From Rhizobiales bacterium CCH10-E5 (lineage in GTDB: Bacteria; Pseudomonadota; Alphaproteobacteria; Rhizobiales; Beijerinckiaceae), in contig LSIG01000013.1 in assembly GCA_001556125.1 (NCBI GenBank), forward strand, positions 1 through 54,812: a stretch of DNA of 54,812 nt, in the 5' to 3' direction. Positions within the stretch are counted from its first letter, which is position 1, and each line of letters starts with the position of its first letter. Shown piece by piece: positions 17,331 through 25,627 of this stretch. The translations under genes and the position numbers were made by a program. The notes below the pieces were generated by a model, which was not told where the DNA came from, ran no database searches, and was given only the letters and a program-made list of their open reading frames with translations.

Positions 17331-17344
17331 CACAGGAAAAGCAC

Positions 17345-18184
17345 ATGGACATCGACCATCTCCGCGGCTGGATCGGCAGGACGGAGGAGGCCTCGGATCT
17401 CGTCACGCCGCGCCTGATCGAGAGTTATGCGGCCACCTTCGCGCCCCATCTCGCGCCCGGCCCGCAGGGCGACGCGCCGCTCGCGCTGCACTGGTGTCTC
17501 GCACCACCCATCGCACCGATGAACGCGCTCGGGCCTGATGGCCATCCGGCGAAGGGGGATTTCCTGCCGCCGGTGCCGCTGCCGCGGCGGATGTGGGCGG
17601 GCGGGCGCCTTGAGGCGCTGGCGCCCTTACGCGCGGGCGATCTCGTCACGCGCCGCTCGACCATCGGCGACGTCACGGCCAAGGAGGGCCGCACCGGCGC
17701 GCTCTGCTTCGTCGCCGTCCATCACGAGGTCTCGACCCCGCGCGGGCTCGCCCTGCGCGAGCGCCACGACATCGTCTACCGCGAGGCCACCAGCCTGCCG
17801 GCCGCCGCAACTGCTGCCACAGTCACACCGGAACCGACCGATCTCGTCTGGGAGGTCGAGGCCAGCCCGACCCTGCTCTTCCGCTACTCGGCGCTGACCT
17901 TCAACGGCCATCGGATCCATTACGACCAGCCCTATGCGACCGCCGAGGAAGGCTATACCGGGCTCGTCGTCCATGGTCCGATCCAGGCGACGCTGATGCT
18001 CAACATCGCCGCGACGCTGGCGGGAACCACGACGCTGGCGCTCGATTATCGCGGCCTGAGCCCGCTGATCGCCGGCGGCCGCTTTGCCGTCAAAGCCCGG
18101 CGGAACGCCGACGGCGGCATCCGGACCTGGACGGAAGGCGCTGATGGGCGCTTGCGGATGGAGGGAACGGCGCGTCTGCTTTAG
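17345..18184 (+). CDS. MaoC-like/FAS1-type dehydratase-domain hydratase (mesaconyl-CoA hydratase-like)
   Basis: A 279-residue protein of the double hot-dog HTD2/MaoC class, resembling mesaconyl-C4-CoA hydratases and other enoyl-CoA hydratases. An N-terminal FAS1-like dehydratase half (about 1-140) is followed by a C-terminal MaoC half that carries FRYSALTFNGHRIHYDQPYA, the hydratase motif with N-H-D. I chose the ATG at 17345 (MDIDHLRGW) because AGGA precedes it; an ATG at 17324 lies inside the palindromic repeat. It likely hydrates the enoyl-CoA made by the upstream dehydrogenase. Confidence 0.82.
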   Translation: MDIDHLRGWIGRTEEASDLVTPRLIESYAATFAPHLAPGPQGDAPLALHWCLAPPIAPMNALGPDGHPAKGDFLPPVPLPRRMWAGGRLEALAPLRAGDLVTRRSTIGDVTAKEGRTGALCFVAVHHEVSTPRGLALRERHDIVYREATSLPAAATAATVTPEPTDLVWEVEASPTLLFRYSALTFNGHRIHYDQPYATAEEGYTGLVVHGPIQATLMLNIAATLAGTTTLALDYRGLSPLIAGGRFAVKARRNADGGIRTWTEGADGRLRMEGTARLL

Positions 18185-18199
18185 TGGGCGCCGCCGGCC

Positions 18200-19162
18200 T
18201 CACCCGTACAGCGTCGGCGGCCCGCCATCCTGGCCCAGCGTCGCCGTCCAGGTCTCGTCGGTGACGAGGCCGCGCAGGATCTCCCAGGACAATTGCCCGA
18301 TCGCGCGCGCCGCCGCCGGCATCGGCCGCTCGGTCGAATAGGCGAGATAGACCTTGCGGTAGAGCGTCGGGCGCTCCAGCGGCCAGGTCCGGAACAGCCC
18401 AGCCCTTTCCTGCGCCGCCACCGCCATGCGCGGCAGGATGCTGTAGCCGAAGCCCTGCTCCACCAGCCGCTTGATCTGGCTGTAGGATTCGATCTCGATC
18501 GCCGGCTGGATGGTCGCACCGACCGAAGCCGCCGCCTCGTCGATCTGGTCGCGCAGCCCATGCCCGATGCCCGGCAGGATCAGGTCGAGAGCCGCGGCAT
18601 CGGCCATCGCCACGGCCTCGCCTGACGGTGCCGGCGAGCCGGTGACGCCCGGGGCGCAGAACAGGCAGAGCTCTTCGGTCAGGACATGGTGGATGCCGAG
18701 CCCCTTGGGGTCGGAGGTCGAGTAGATCATCGCCAGATCGACCTCGCCGCGGCGCAGCCAGTCCAGCACGAAGCCGCTCATCGCCTCGGCGATGCGGATG
18801 CGGATCGCCGGATAGCGCTCGCGCGCCGCCTGGATCAGCGGCACGCTGAACTGCTCGCTCACCGTGCCGGGCAAGCCGATCCGAACCTCGCCACCCGGCA
18901 ATTCGGCCTCGCCGCGCACGGCTTCGCGCAGCGCCCCGAACTCGGCCAGGATGACATGCGCGCGGGCCAGCAGGCGCTCGCCGGCTTCCGTCGGCAGCAC
19001 GCCGCGCGTGCCGCGATGCAGCAGCGCGACGCCGAGCTCGTCCTGCATATGCCGCAGATGCTGGCTCAGCGCTGGCTGCGCCACACGCAGCTTGGTGGCG
19101 GCCTTGGAGAAGGAGCCCTGTTCGACGATCGCCGCGAAATAGCGAAGCTGCCTTAGATCCAT
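18200..19162 (-). CDS. LysR-family transcriptional regulator
   Basis: A 320-residue LysR protein. The winged helix-turn-helix occupies the first 60 residues (MDLRQLRYFAAIVEQGSFSK, then AATKLRVAQPALSQHLRHMQ), and the rest is a periplasmic-binding-like effector domain (GGEVRIGLPGTVSEQFSVPL). I chose the ATG at 19162, the normal LysR N-terminus, with AAAGG upstream; a longer frame reaches 19417 but has no family sequence. It converges on the hydratase gene with 15 bases between the stops and probably controls the CoA operon through the box at 14769. Confidence 0.92.
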   Translation of the reverse strand: MDLRQLRYFAAIVEQGSFSKAATKLRVAQPALSQHLRHMQDELGVALLHRGTRGVLPTEAGERLLARAHVILAEFGALREAVRGEAELPGGEVRIGLPGTVSEQFSVPLIQAARERYPAIRIRIAEAMSGFVLDWLRRGEVDLAMIYSTSDPKGLGIHHVLTEELCLFCAPGVTGSPAPSGEAVAMADAAALDLILPGIGHGLRDQIDEAAASVGATIQPAIEIESYSQIKRLVEQGFGYSILPRMAVAAQERAGLFRTWPLERPTLYRKVYLAYSTERPMPAAARAIGQLSWEILRGLVTDETWTATLGQDGGPPTLYG

Positions 19163-19416
19163 CGCCTTTCGGGTCTCCCTGAGCCTGCGGCAAGCCGCAG
19201 GCCTGCATAGCGGCGCCGCGCACCCATGACCAGCGAGACCCCGCGACTGCGCCAGCTTTGCGTTATGGCGGCTAGAGCGAAGCGGTATTGGTCGAAGCCG
19301 CGGGCGCGGGTGCATCGTTCTCCCCGGATCCGCAGGCGCTCCGTCGCCCTTCGCGCAAGCCCCACAGAACAGGCCCCGAAGGCCGGCCCTATCGCAATGA
19401 TCCCGGAGGAAATGCA

Positions 19417-20418
19417 ATGTCGAACGACCCGTTCCGTCTGCCGTCGGCGAGCCGCCGCGGCTTCCTGGGCGCAGCCGCCGCCCTCGCCGCCACCGGTGGC
19501 AGTCTCCCGCTCATCGGCCCGGCGGCCGCCAAGGCGCCGCTCTCGAAAACGCAGCCCGCCTATTTCTACCGCTTCATGCTGGGAACGGCGGAGGTCACCG
19601 TCGTCTCGGACGGGCCGCTGCCGCTGGGCGATCCCGGCACGAGCTTTCTCGGCGTGCCGAAGGAAACCGTCTACGGCATGCTGGAAAGCAGCTTCCTGCC
19701 CAAGGACAACGTCGTCCTCGAGCAGAACATCCCGATCGTGAATTTCGGCGACCGGCTCGTCATGTTCGACACCGGCATGGGCTTCTCCAAGGCCTTCGGG
19801 CCCACCACCGGCCGGCTCATGAAGAGCATGGAGGAGGCCGGCATCAAGGCCGGCGACATCGACGACATCGTCTGCAGCCATGCCCATATCGACCATATCG
19901 GCGGCATCTGCACGGCTGACGGTAAGCCGCTCTTCCCCAATGCGCGCATCCATATCAGCCAGACCGATTTCGATTTCTGGACGGATGAGAGCAAGCTGGG
20001 CTCGCCGCTCAAGGCCTTCATCGAGCATGCCCGCGCCAATCTGCTGCCGGTGCGCGACCGCATCGTCTTCTTCAAGGACCAGCAGGAATTCCTGCCGGGC
20101 GTGCAGGCGATCGCGGCGCCGGGCCACACCGCCGGCCACCACATCTTCAAGGTCGCCTCGGCGGGCAAGTCCTTCGTCTTCCTCGGCGACCTGACGCACC
20201 ACGCGGTGCTGCTGACCGAGAACCCGCGCCTCGAATTCGCCTATGACAGCGACCCCAAGCAGGCGGTGCAGTCCCGCGTGCGACTGCTGACGATGCTGGC
20301 GCAGGAGAAGACGCCGGTGATGTCCTACCATTTCGCCTGGCCGGGCTTCGGCAACCTCGCCAAGGCGGGCGAGGGCTTCCGCTACTACCCGGCGCCGATG
20401 CAGCTCATCCCCGTCTGA
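19417..20418 (+). CDS. Tat-exported metallo-beta-lactamase-fold hydrolase
   Basis: A 333-residue MBL-fold enzyme. The metal site motif is H155-A-H157-I-D159-H160 (CSHAHIDHIGG), with a later H in APGHTAGHHIF and D in LGDLTHHAVL. The N-terminus carries a twin-arginine signal (SRRGFLGAAAALAATGG, about residues 12-28), so it probably folds in the cytoplasm and acts in the periplasm. GGAGGA precedes the ATG at 19417. It is a single-gene unit: a strong hairpin follows its stop. Relatives include lactonases and sulfatase-like hydrolases; the substrate is unknown. Confidence 0.88.
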   Translation: MSNDPFRLPSASRRGFLGAAAALAATGGSLPLIGPAAAKAPLSKTQPAYFYRFMLGTAEVTVVSDGPLPLGDPGTSFLGVPKETVYGMLESSFLPKDNVVLEQNIPIVNFGDRLVMFDTGMGFSKAFGPTTGRLMKSMEEAGIKAGDIDDIVCSHAHIDHIGGICTADGKPLFPNARIHISQTDFDFWTDESKLGSPLKAFIEHARANLLPVRDRIVFFKDQQEFLPGVQAIAAPGHTAGHHIFKVASAGKSFVFLGDLTHHAVLLTENPRLEFAYDSDPKQAVQSRVRLLTMLAQEKTPVMSYHFAWPGFGNLAKAGEGFRYYPAPMQLIPV

Positions 20419-20428
20419 ACCGGCCAGA

Positions 20429-20454
20429 GCGCCCGGCCCTCGGCGGCCGGGCGC
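20429..20454. terminator. Bidirectional terminator hairpin
   Basis: GCGCCCGGCC and GGCCGGGCGC form a perfect 10-base stem with a 6-base loop between the convergent MBL hydrolase and GntR genes. There is no T-tract, so it may be a GC-rich terminator or an end-protecting hairpin. It starts 10 bases after one stop and ends 2 bases before the other. Confidence 0.7.
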
Positions 20455-20456
20455 GT

Positions 20457-21158
20457 TCAGACGCCCTCGTCGCTCGCGCCTGGGGGGTCATAACCCGGCA
20501 GGCGCGACACAACCCCGGTCACAGGCCGCAGATGCTCGTCGAGCACGGCGCGCGCCCGCGCCTCGTCGAAGGCCCGCAGCGCCGCGATGAAGTCGCGATG
20601 CTCGACGCGGATGCGCTCGATCCGGCCCGGATCCACCGCCAGTGCCCGCATCGCCACCCGCTGCTGCCGCGCCCCCAGCGACTGGTAGAGCTCGGACAGC
20701 ACCTCGTTGCTGAGCGCCTGGACCATCCCGAAATGGAACTCGCGGTTGAGTTCGACACGGGCGAAATGGTCGCTGCCGGCGATCGCGTCGAGCCGGTCGA
20801 GCACGGCCTCCATCGTCTCGGGCAGCACGATCCTCTCCCGGCAGATGCGGGCGACCGCATAGCCCTCGATCATGCGGCGGGTCTCGTAGAGATCGGCCAG
20901 CTCCTGCGCCGTGACCTGCCGCACCAGCGCCCCGCGGCGCGGCAGCAGGTCGATGAAGCGCTCCGCCTCGAGCCTGTGGAACGCCTCGCGGACCGGCGTC
21001 CGCGACACGCCCATGACCGAGGAGATCGCCTCCTCCTCGACGAAGGAGCCCCCGGCATAGACGCCGCGCAGGATCTGCTCGCGGACATGCGCATAGACCC
21101 GCTCGCGAGCCGGCCGGCTTTCCGCATCCTGCGCCTGGGGCGGCGTCATTACATTCAA
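20457..21158 (-). CDS. GntR-family regulator, FadR/FCD subfamily
   Basis: A 233-residue regulator with an N-terminal winged helix (VYAHVREQILRGVYAGGSFV, then SVMGVSRTPVREAFHRLEAE) and an all-helical FCD ligand domain from about residue 95. The FCD metal/ligand residues are suggested by NREFHFGMVQ and RVEHRDFIAAL. Two starts are possible, 21158 and 21149, and neither has a clear ribosome site. It is divergent from the peptide-type transporter operon, which it probably represses; a TGTATACA dyad lies in the shared region. Confidence 0.9.
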   Translation of the reverse strand: MNVMTPPQAQDAESRPARERVYAHVREQILRGVYAGGSFVEEEAISSVMGVSRTPVREAFHRLEAERFIDLLPRRGALVRQVTAQELADLYETRRMIEGYAVARICRERIVLPETMEAVLDRLDAIAGSDHFARVELNREFHFGMVQALSNEVLSELYQSLGARQQRVAMRALAVDPGRIERIRVEHRDFIAALRAFDEARARAVLDEHLRPVTGVVSRLPGYDPPGASDEGV

Positions 21159-21232
21159 GGTCGGGCGTCCTCATCCGGCATGTCAATGCGGCAACTCTAG
21201 GCGCTTCGGCCGCCGACATCAAAAATCCACCA

Positions 21233-21240
21233 TGTATACA
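21233..21240. promoter_or_regulatory. GntR-type operator TGTATACA
   Basis: TGTATACA is a perfect dyad that matches the GTATAC core bound by many FCD-type GntR regulators. It lies 75 bases upstream of the GntR start and 126 bases upstream of the transporter binding-protein start. It also stands out as AT-rich in GC-rich surroundings. Confidence 0.55.
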
Positions 21241-21365
21241 CGACGCATGACAGCCATGCGCAGCCGGACTGGCGTCGCCGCCCCGATGGCGCTCTTCTTG
21301 CCAGACGAAGGACGCCGGACAGACGTGACAACGCGCGCGGCGACGACACAGCGAGGAGAAAGCCG

Positions 21366-22898
21366 ATGACGATCTCACGCCGCACGATGCTGGCCGCCGG
21401 GCTGGCCGCGCCCTTCGCGAGCCTGCCACTGCTCTCCCGCCCCGCCAGCGCCCAGCGCGCCGCCGGCATTCTGCGCTACGGCCTCTCGGCCTTTCCGCCC
21501 AATCTGCAGCCCTGGGTCTCGACCGGCGCCTCGGCCGGCACGGTCAAGATGCTGATCCATCGCAGCCTGGTGTCCTACGGCCCGAAGGGCGAGCTGCGCG
21601 GCGAACTGGCAACCTCCTGGTCGCTCGACGGCGACGGCGCCTGGGTCTTCAAGCTCAGGCCCGGCTGCGTCTTCCACAATGGCGATCCGGTCACCGCCGA
21701 GGACGTGAAGTGGTCGATCGAGCAGATCGCCGGCGAAAAATCGACCGCCTATATGCGCAGTCAGTTCCAGAGCGTCGAGCGCATCGAGATCCCCGATCCG
21801 GGTACGATCCGGCTGGTCACCAAGACGCCACAGGCGACGCTGCCGAGCTGGTTCGGCAACTACAACACCTTCATCCTCTCGCGGAAATCGACGCCGACCG
21901 AGTTCATCGGCGCCGGCCCCTTCCGGCTGGTCGGTCAGGAGCGCGGCTCCTCGGTCGAGATCGCGGCCTTCGACAAGTTCTACAAGCCCGGAATCCCGAA
22001 GCTGAAGGGCATCAAATTCGTCGTCTATGCCGACGAGAACCTGCGTTTCGCCGCCCTCCAGTCGGGCGATGTCGACATGATCGAATATGTCCCCTGGCAG
22101 TCGATGGCAGCCGTCGAGGCCGATCCGCGGCTCAAGCTCGACAGCCAGGAAGGCCCGTTCATGGACGTGCTCTTCAACGGGACGAAGCCGCCCTTCAACG
22201 ATCCGCGCGTGCGCCGCGCCGTCGCCCACGCCGTGCGGCGGGAGGACATCGTCAAGGTCGCCTTCTTCGGCCGCGGCAAGCCGCTCGAGGGCCTGCCGAT
22301 CGTCGAGGGCACGCCCTGGTGGGACAAGGACCTGTCGCGCGGCTGGAACTACGATCCCGCCCGCGCCAAGGCGCTGCTGACGGAGGCGGGTTTCGGCAAC
22401 GGCTTCCAGACCACGCTGCTCGCAACCGCCCAATTCGGCATGCACAAGGACACAGCCGAGATCGTCCAGCAGCACCTCGCCGCCATCGGCATCCAGTGCG
22501 AACTGCAGCTGCCCGACTGGTCGACCCGCGTCGCTCGCGGCTCGAAGGGCCAGTACGACATGGCGATTCACGGCGTCTCGTCGGACAACAACGATCCCGA
22601 CGGGCTGACGGTCGTGCTCGATACGACGCTCTCGCCCAGCCATGGCCGCTCCTTCCGCGTCGACGCGCCGCGCACCATCGCCGCGCTGGCCAAGGGCCGC
22701 GCCGAGTTCGACCAGGCCAAGCGCGTCGAGATCTACAAGGAGATGCAGCGGGCCGCGCTGGAGGAGGTGCCGATGGTCGGCCTCGCCTGGCGCAGCCAGG
22801 GCTACGGCATGGACAAGGGCGTGATGGGCTTCACCAACCTCCCCGGCGCGCTGTCCAACTCCTCCGGCAACATGCTCGAAGAGACCTATTTCGGATGA
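21366..22898 (+). CDS. Peptide/nickel-type ABC transporter substrate-binding protein (family 5)
   Basis: A 510-residue family-5 binding protein. A twin-arginine-like signal (ISRRTMLAAGLAAPFASLP) ends near RPASAQ. LATSWSLDGDGAWVFKLRPG and VFHNGDPVTAEDVKWSIEQI are classic family segments. AGGAGA precedes the start. The stop overlaps the permease start (ATGA at 22895-22898). The ligand is unknown; the downstream amidohydrolase and gamma-glutamyltransferase point to a small amide or gamma-glutamyl compound. Confidence 0.92.
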   Translation: MTISRRTMLAAGLAAPFASLPLLSRPASAQRAAGILRYGLSAFPPNLQPWVSTGASAGTVKMLIHRSLVSYGPKGELRGELATSWSLDGDGAWVFKLRPGCVFHNGDPVTAEDVKWSIEQIAGEKSTAYMRSQFQSVERIEIPDPGTIRLVTKTPQATLPSWFGNYNTFILSRKSTPTEFIGAGPFRLVGQERGSSVEIAAFDKFYKPGIPKLKGIKFVVYADENLRFAALQSGDVDMIEYVPWQSMAAVEADPRLKLDSQEGPFMDVLFNGTKPPFNDPRVRRAVAHAVRREDIVKVAFFGRGKPLEGLPIVEGTPWWDKDLSRGWNYDPARAKALLTEAGFGNGFQTTLLATAQFGMHKDTAEIVQQHLAAIGIQCELQLPDWSTRVARGSKGQYDMAIHGVSSDNNDPDGLTVVLDTTLSPSHGRSFRVDAPRTIAALAKGRAEFDQAKRVEIYKEMQRAALEEVPMVGLAWRSQGYGMDKGVMGFTNLPGALSNSSGNMLEETYFG

Positions 22899-23851
22899 GC
22901 GCGACCTGGCTCGCGCGCAAGCTGACGGTCGTCGCGGGCCTCGCCTGGCTCGTCGCGACGATCGTCTTCCTGGCGCTGCACATGGTGCCCGGCGACCCCG
23001 CCGAGCTCCTGCTCTCGACCGGCGGCGTCTCGCCGGACCCGGCCTCCGTCGCCGAGCTGCGCGAGAAGCTCGGGCTCGAGCGCCCGCTCTTCGTCCAATA
23101 CGCCGCCTTCCTGGGCGGGCTGCTGCGCGGCGATCTCGGCACCTCCCTCATCGACGATTACCCGGTGATCAGCGAGATCGCGCTGCGCCTGCCGCGCACG
23201 CTGGAACTGATCGCCGCCGGCAGTGTCATCGCGATTCTGGTCGGCGTGCCGGCGGGCGTCTTCGCCGCACTCGACCGCGGCGGCGCCTTCGACCGCGCCG
23301 CCTCCGCCGTCACCGCACTGCTGCTCGCCGTACCCGTCTTCGTGCTGGGCACGCTGCTGGTGCTGCTCTTCGCGCAGACGCTGCGGATCATGCCGGCCGG
23401 CGGCTTCGTGCCCTTTTCACAGGACCCCGTGCAGCATCTCAAGCTCCTGACCCTGCCCGCCATCGCCATCGCCAAGGGGCTGGCCGCGGTGCTGTTCCGG
23501 ATGACGCGCGCGGCGATGCTGGACGCGCTCGCCAACGACTATGTCCGCACCGCCCGCGCCAAGGGGCTCTCGCCCACCCGTGTCATCGTCGTCCATGTCC
23601 TGCGCAACGCGCTGAACCCGGTCGTCACCGTGCTCGGCCTGCAAATGGGCACGCTGCTCGGCGGCACGGTGCTGGTCGAATACGTCTTCAACTGGCCGGG
23701 CATGTCGACGCCGCTGCTGCGCGCCGTCGAGGGCCGCGACTACCCCATGGTGGTTGGCATCGTGCTGACGATCTCGGTGCTCTTCCTGCTGCTCAACCTC
23801 GTGGTCGAGCTCGTCCATGCCTTGCTCGACCCACGGGTGGCGCATTCATGA
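22895..23851 (+). CDS. Peptide-type ABC transporter permease (DppB-like)
   Basis: A 318-residue inner-membrane permease of the DppB/OppB family. The N-terminus (FLALHMVPGDPAELLLSTGG) and the EAA-type loop (LANDYVRTARAKGLSPTRVI) are typical. It has about six membrane spans. The start codon is fixed by the ATGA overlap with the binding-protein gene, and its own stop overlaps the DppC-like start in the same way. Confidence 0.92.
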   Translation: MSATWLARKLTVVAGLAWLVATIVFLALHMVPGDPAELLLSTGGVSPDPASVAELREKLGLERPLFVQYAAFLGGLLRGDLGTSLIDDYPVISEIALRLPRTLELIAAGSVIAILVGVPAGVFAALDRGGAFDRAASAVTALLLAVPVFVLGTLLVLLFAQTLRIMPAGGFVPFSQDPVQHLKLLTLPAIAIAKGLAAVLFRMTRAAMLDALANDYVRTARAKGLSPTRVIVVHVLRNALNPVVTVLGLQMGTLLGGTVLVEYVFNWPGMSTPLLRAVEGRDYPMVVGIVLTISVLFLLLNLVVELVHALLDPRVAHS

Positions 23852-24669
23852 GCGGCAACCGGCATTTCAAGCGCCTCTGGCTGCCCGGCGGCTTCGTCGC
23901 CCTGATCGCACTGGCGGCGCTCTGCGCGCCGCTGTTTCCCCTGCCCGACCCGATCCGCCAGGACGTCGCCAACCGCCTCGCCGGCCCGATGGCGGGCTCC
24001 TGGCTCGGCCGCGACGAGTTCGGGCGGGACGTGCTCTCGCGCCTGCTCTGGGGCGCGCGCACCAGCCTGAGCGTCGCCTTCGCCTCCGCCCTGACGGCCG
24101 GCGCCATCGGCGTCCTGCTCGGGCTGATCGGCGGCTGGGGCAAGGGCGCCGCCGCCTTCCTCTCCGTGCGCAGCATGGACGTGGTGCTGTGCTTCCCGCC
24201 CGTGCTGCTCGCTTTGCTGGTGGTGACGCTGCTCGGCCCCGGCGCCGCGACGCTGATCCTCGTGCTCTCGGTGCTCTATCTCCCCGGCTTCGCCCGCGTC
24301 ACCCATGCGGAGGTGCTGGCGGTCAAGAACCGGGACTATGTCGAGGCGACGCGCGCCCTCGGCGCGCGCCCCGCCTATCTGCTGCTGCGGACCGTGCTGC
24401 CCAACATCGCAGGGCCGATTCTGGTCCAGCTCTCGCTCGCGGTCGCCGCCGCCGTGGTGCTGGAGAGCGGGCTCTCCTTCCTCGGTCTCGGCGTCGTCCC
24501 GCCCGCCCCCTCCTGGGGGCTGATGATCCGTGGCGCGCGTGCCACCATGGAGCAGGCGCCGCTGCTGCTGGTCTGGCCCTGCGCCGCGCTGACGCTCACC
24601 ATCCTCGCCATGAACCTGCTCTGCGACGGCCTGCGCGATGCGCTCGACCCGCGCACCGCCGGCCGTTGA
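23848..24669 (+). CDS. Peptide-type ABC transporter permease (DppC-like)
   Basis: A 273-residue permease of the DppC/OppC family. GRDEFGRDVLSRLLWGARTS and the loop KNRDYVEATRALGARPAYLL are diagnostic. It pairs with the DppB-like protein. No DppD or DppF ATPase follows; the next gene encodes an amidohydrolase-like enzyme 32 bases on. The importer must therefore use ATPases encoded elsewhere. Confidence 0.92.
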   Translation: MSGNRHFKRLWLPGGFVALIALAALCAPLFPLPDPIRQDVANRLAGPMAGSWLGRDEFGRDVLSRLLWGARTSLSVAFASALTAGAIGVLLGLIGGWGKGAAAFLSVRSMDVVLCFPPVLLALLVVTLLGPGAATLILVLSVLYLPGFARVTHAEVLAVKNRDYVEATRALGARPAYLLLRTVLPNIAGPILVQLSLAVAAAVVLESGLSFLGLGVVPPAPSWGLMIRGARATMEQAPLLLVWPCAALTLTILAMNLLCDGLRDALDPRTAGR

Positions 24670-24701
24670 ACCACCACCGAAACCTGCAAGGACATAGTCC
24701 C

Positions 24702-25529
24702 ATGGCTGCCAAGACCGACCCCCTCGTCCATATGGGCACGATCACCGGGGGCGAGGCCCGCGAGATCCTGAAAGAAAACCCCGTGATCCTGCTCCCCATG
24801 GGCAGCCATGAGGACCAGGGCCCGCACGCCCCGATGGGCGACTACCTCCTGGCCGAGAAGATCGCCGAGCTCGCCGCCATCCGCGCCAGCAAGGCCGGCA
24901 CGCGCACGCTGGTGGCGCCGGTCCTGCCCTTCGGCGGCGCCGACTGGTTCGGCTCGATGACCGGCGGCATCGCGATCTCGCAGGCGACGTTGACCACCGT
25001 CATCGCCGAGATGGTCGATTCGCTGCACCGAAACGGCCTGACCCGGATCATCGTGATCAACGGCCATGGCGGCAATGTCGGCCCGATCTCGGAGGTCGCC
25101 CGCGAACTCTATCTGCGCGAGCAGATCGTGCTGCCGAGCCTCTATCTCTGGCGCATCGGCTATGGCCTGCTGCCGGGCATCCTCGGCGGGGCCGACAAGG
25201 CGGCCGCCGTCGCCGGCCACGGCGCCGACCCGCTGACCTCGATCGGCCTGCATCTCTTCCCCGAGCTGATCCGCAAGGACCTGATCCCCGAGGCGAAGCC
25301 GCTGAAGCGCGACCCGGTCCTCGACCTGCCCTTCACGGGCTTGGGCCTCGCGAACTTCGAGGGCCACGAGGTCGCGATGCCCAACGAGTACGACGAGACC
25401 TACAATCTCGGCGTCGCCAAGGGCGATCCGCGCCTCTGCTCCGCCGAGACCGGCGCCGCGCTCACCGAGAAGCTGACCGACATCTGCGCCCGCTTCATCG
25501 CGCATTTCGCCAGCAAGGTCGCAGCCTGA
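24702..25529 (+). CDS. Creatininase-family amidohydrolase with variant metal motif
   Basis: A 275-residue protein of the creatininase family, whose members hydrolyse cyclic or linear amides. The N-terminal motif reads GSHEDQGPHAPMGDY (residues 34-48): E37, H42 and D47 match usual positions, but the histidine normally two residues after the glutamate is Q39. NGHGGN (120-125) is conserved. The start at 24702 follows AAGGA. It lies between the peptide-type permease and the gamma-glutamyltransferase in one direction, so it may act on the imported amide. The variant motif means classical creatininase activity should not be assumed. Confidence 0.82.
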   Translation: MAAKTDPLVHMGTITGGEAREILKENPVILLPMGSHEDQGPHAPMGDYLLAEKIAELAAIRASKAGTRTLVAPVLPFGGADWFGSMTGGIAISQATLTTVIAEMVDSLHRNGLTRIIVINGHGGNVGPISEVARELYLREQIVLPSLYLWRIGYGLLPGILGGADKAAAVAGHGADPLTSIGLHLFPELIRKDLIPEAKPLKRDPVLDLPFTGLGLANFEGHEVAMPNEYDETYNLGVAKGDPRLCSAETGAALTEKLTDICARFIAHFASKVAA

Positions 25530-25536
25530 GCCTGAC

Positions 25537-25560
25537 GCCGCCGCGGCATGCCGCGGCGGC
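25537..25560. other. Perfect 24-base GC-rich palindrome
   Basis: From 25537 to 25560 the sequence is a perfect inverted repeat; each arm is GCCGCCGCGGCA. It starts 7 bases after the creatininase-family stop and can form a stable hairpin. There is no T-tract. It may be an attenuator or RNA-stability element within the operon. Confidence 0.6.
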
Positions 25561-25627
25561 CCTCCCCAGCCTCGTCGGAACGGGCGATGGTGTCGCGGCC
25601 CGACCTCCCTCCGGAAGCACGACTGCC

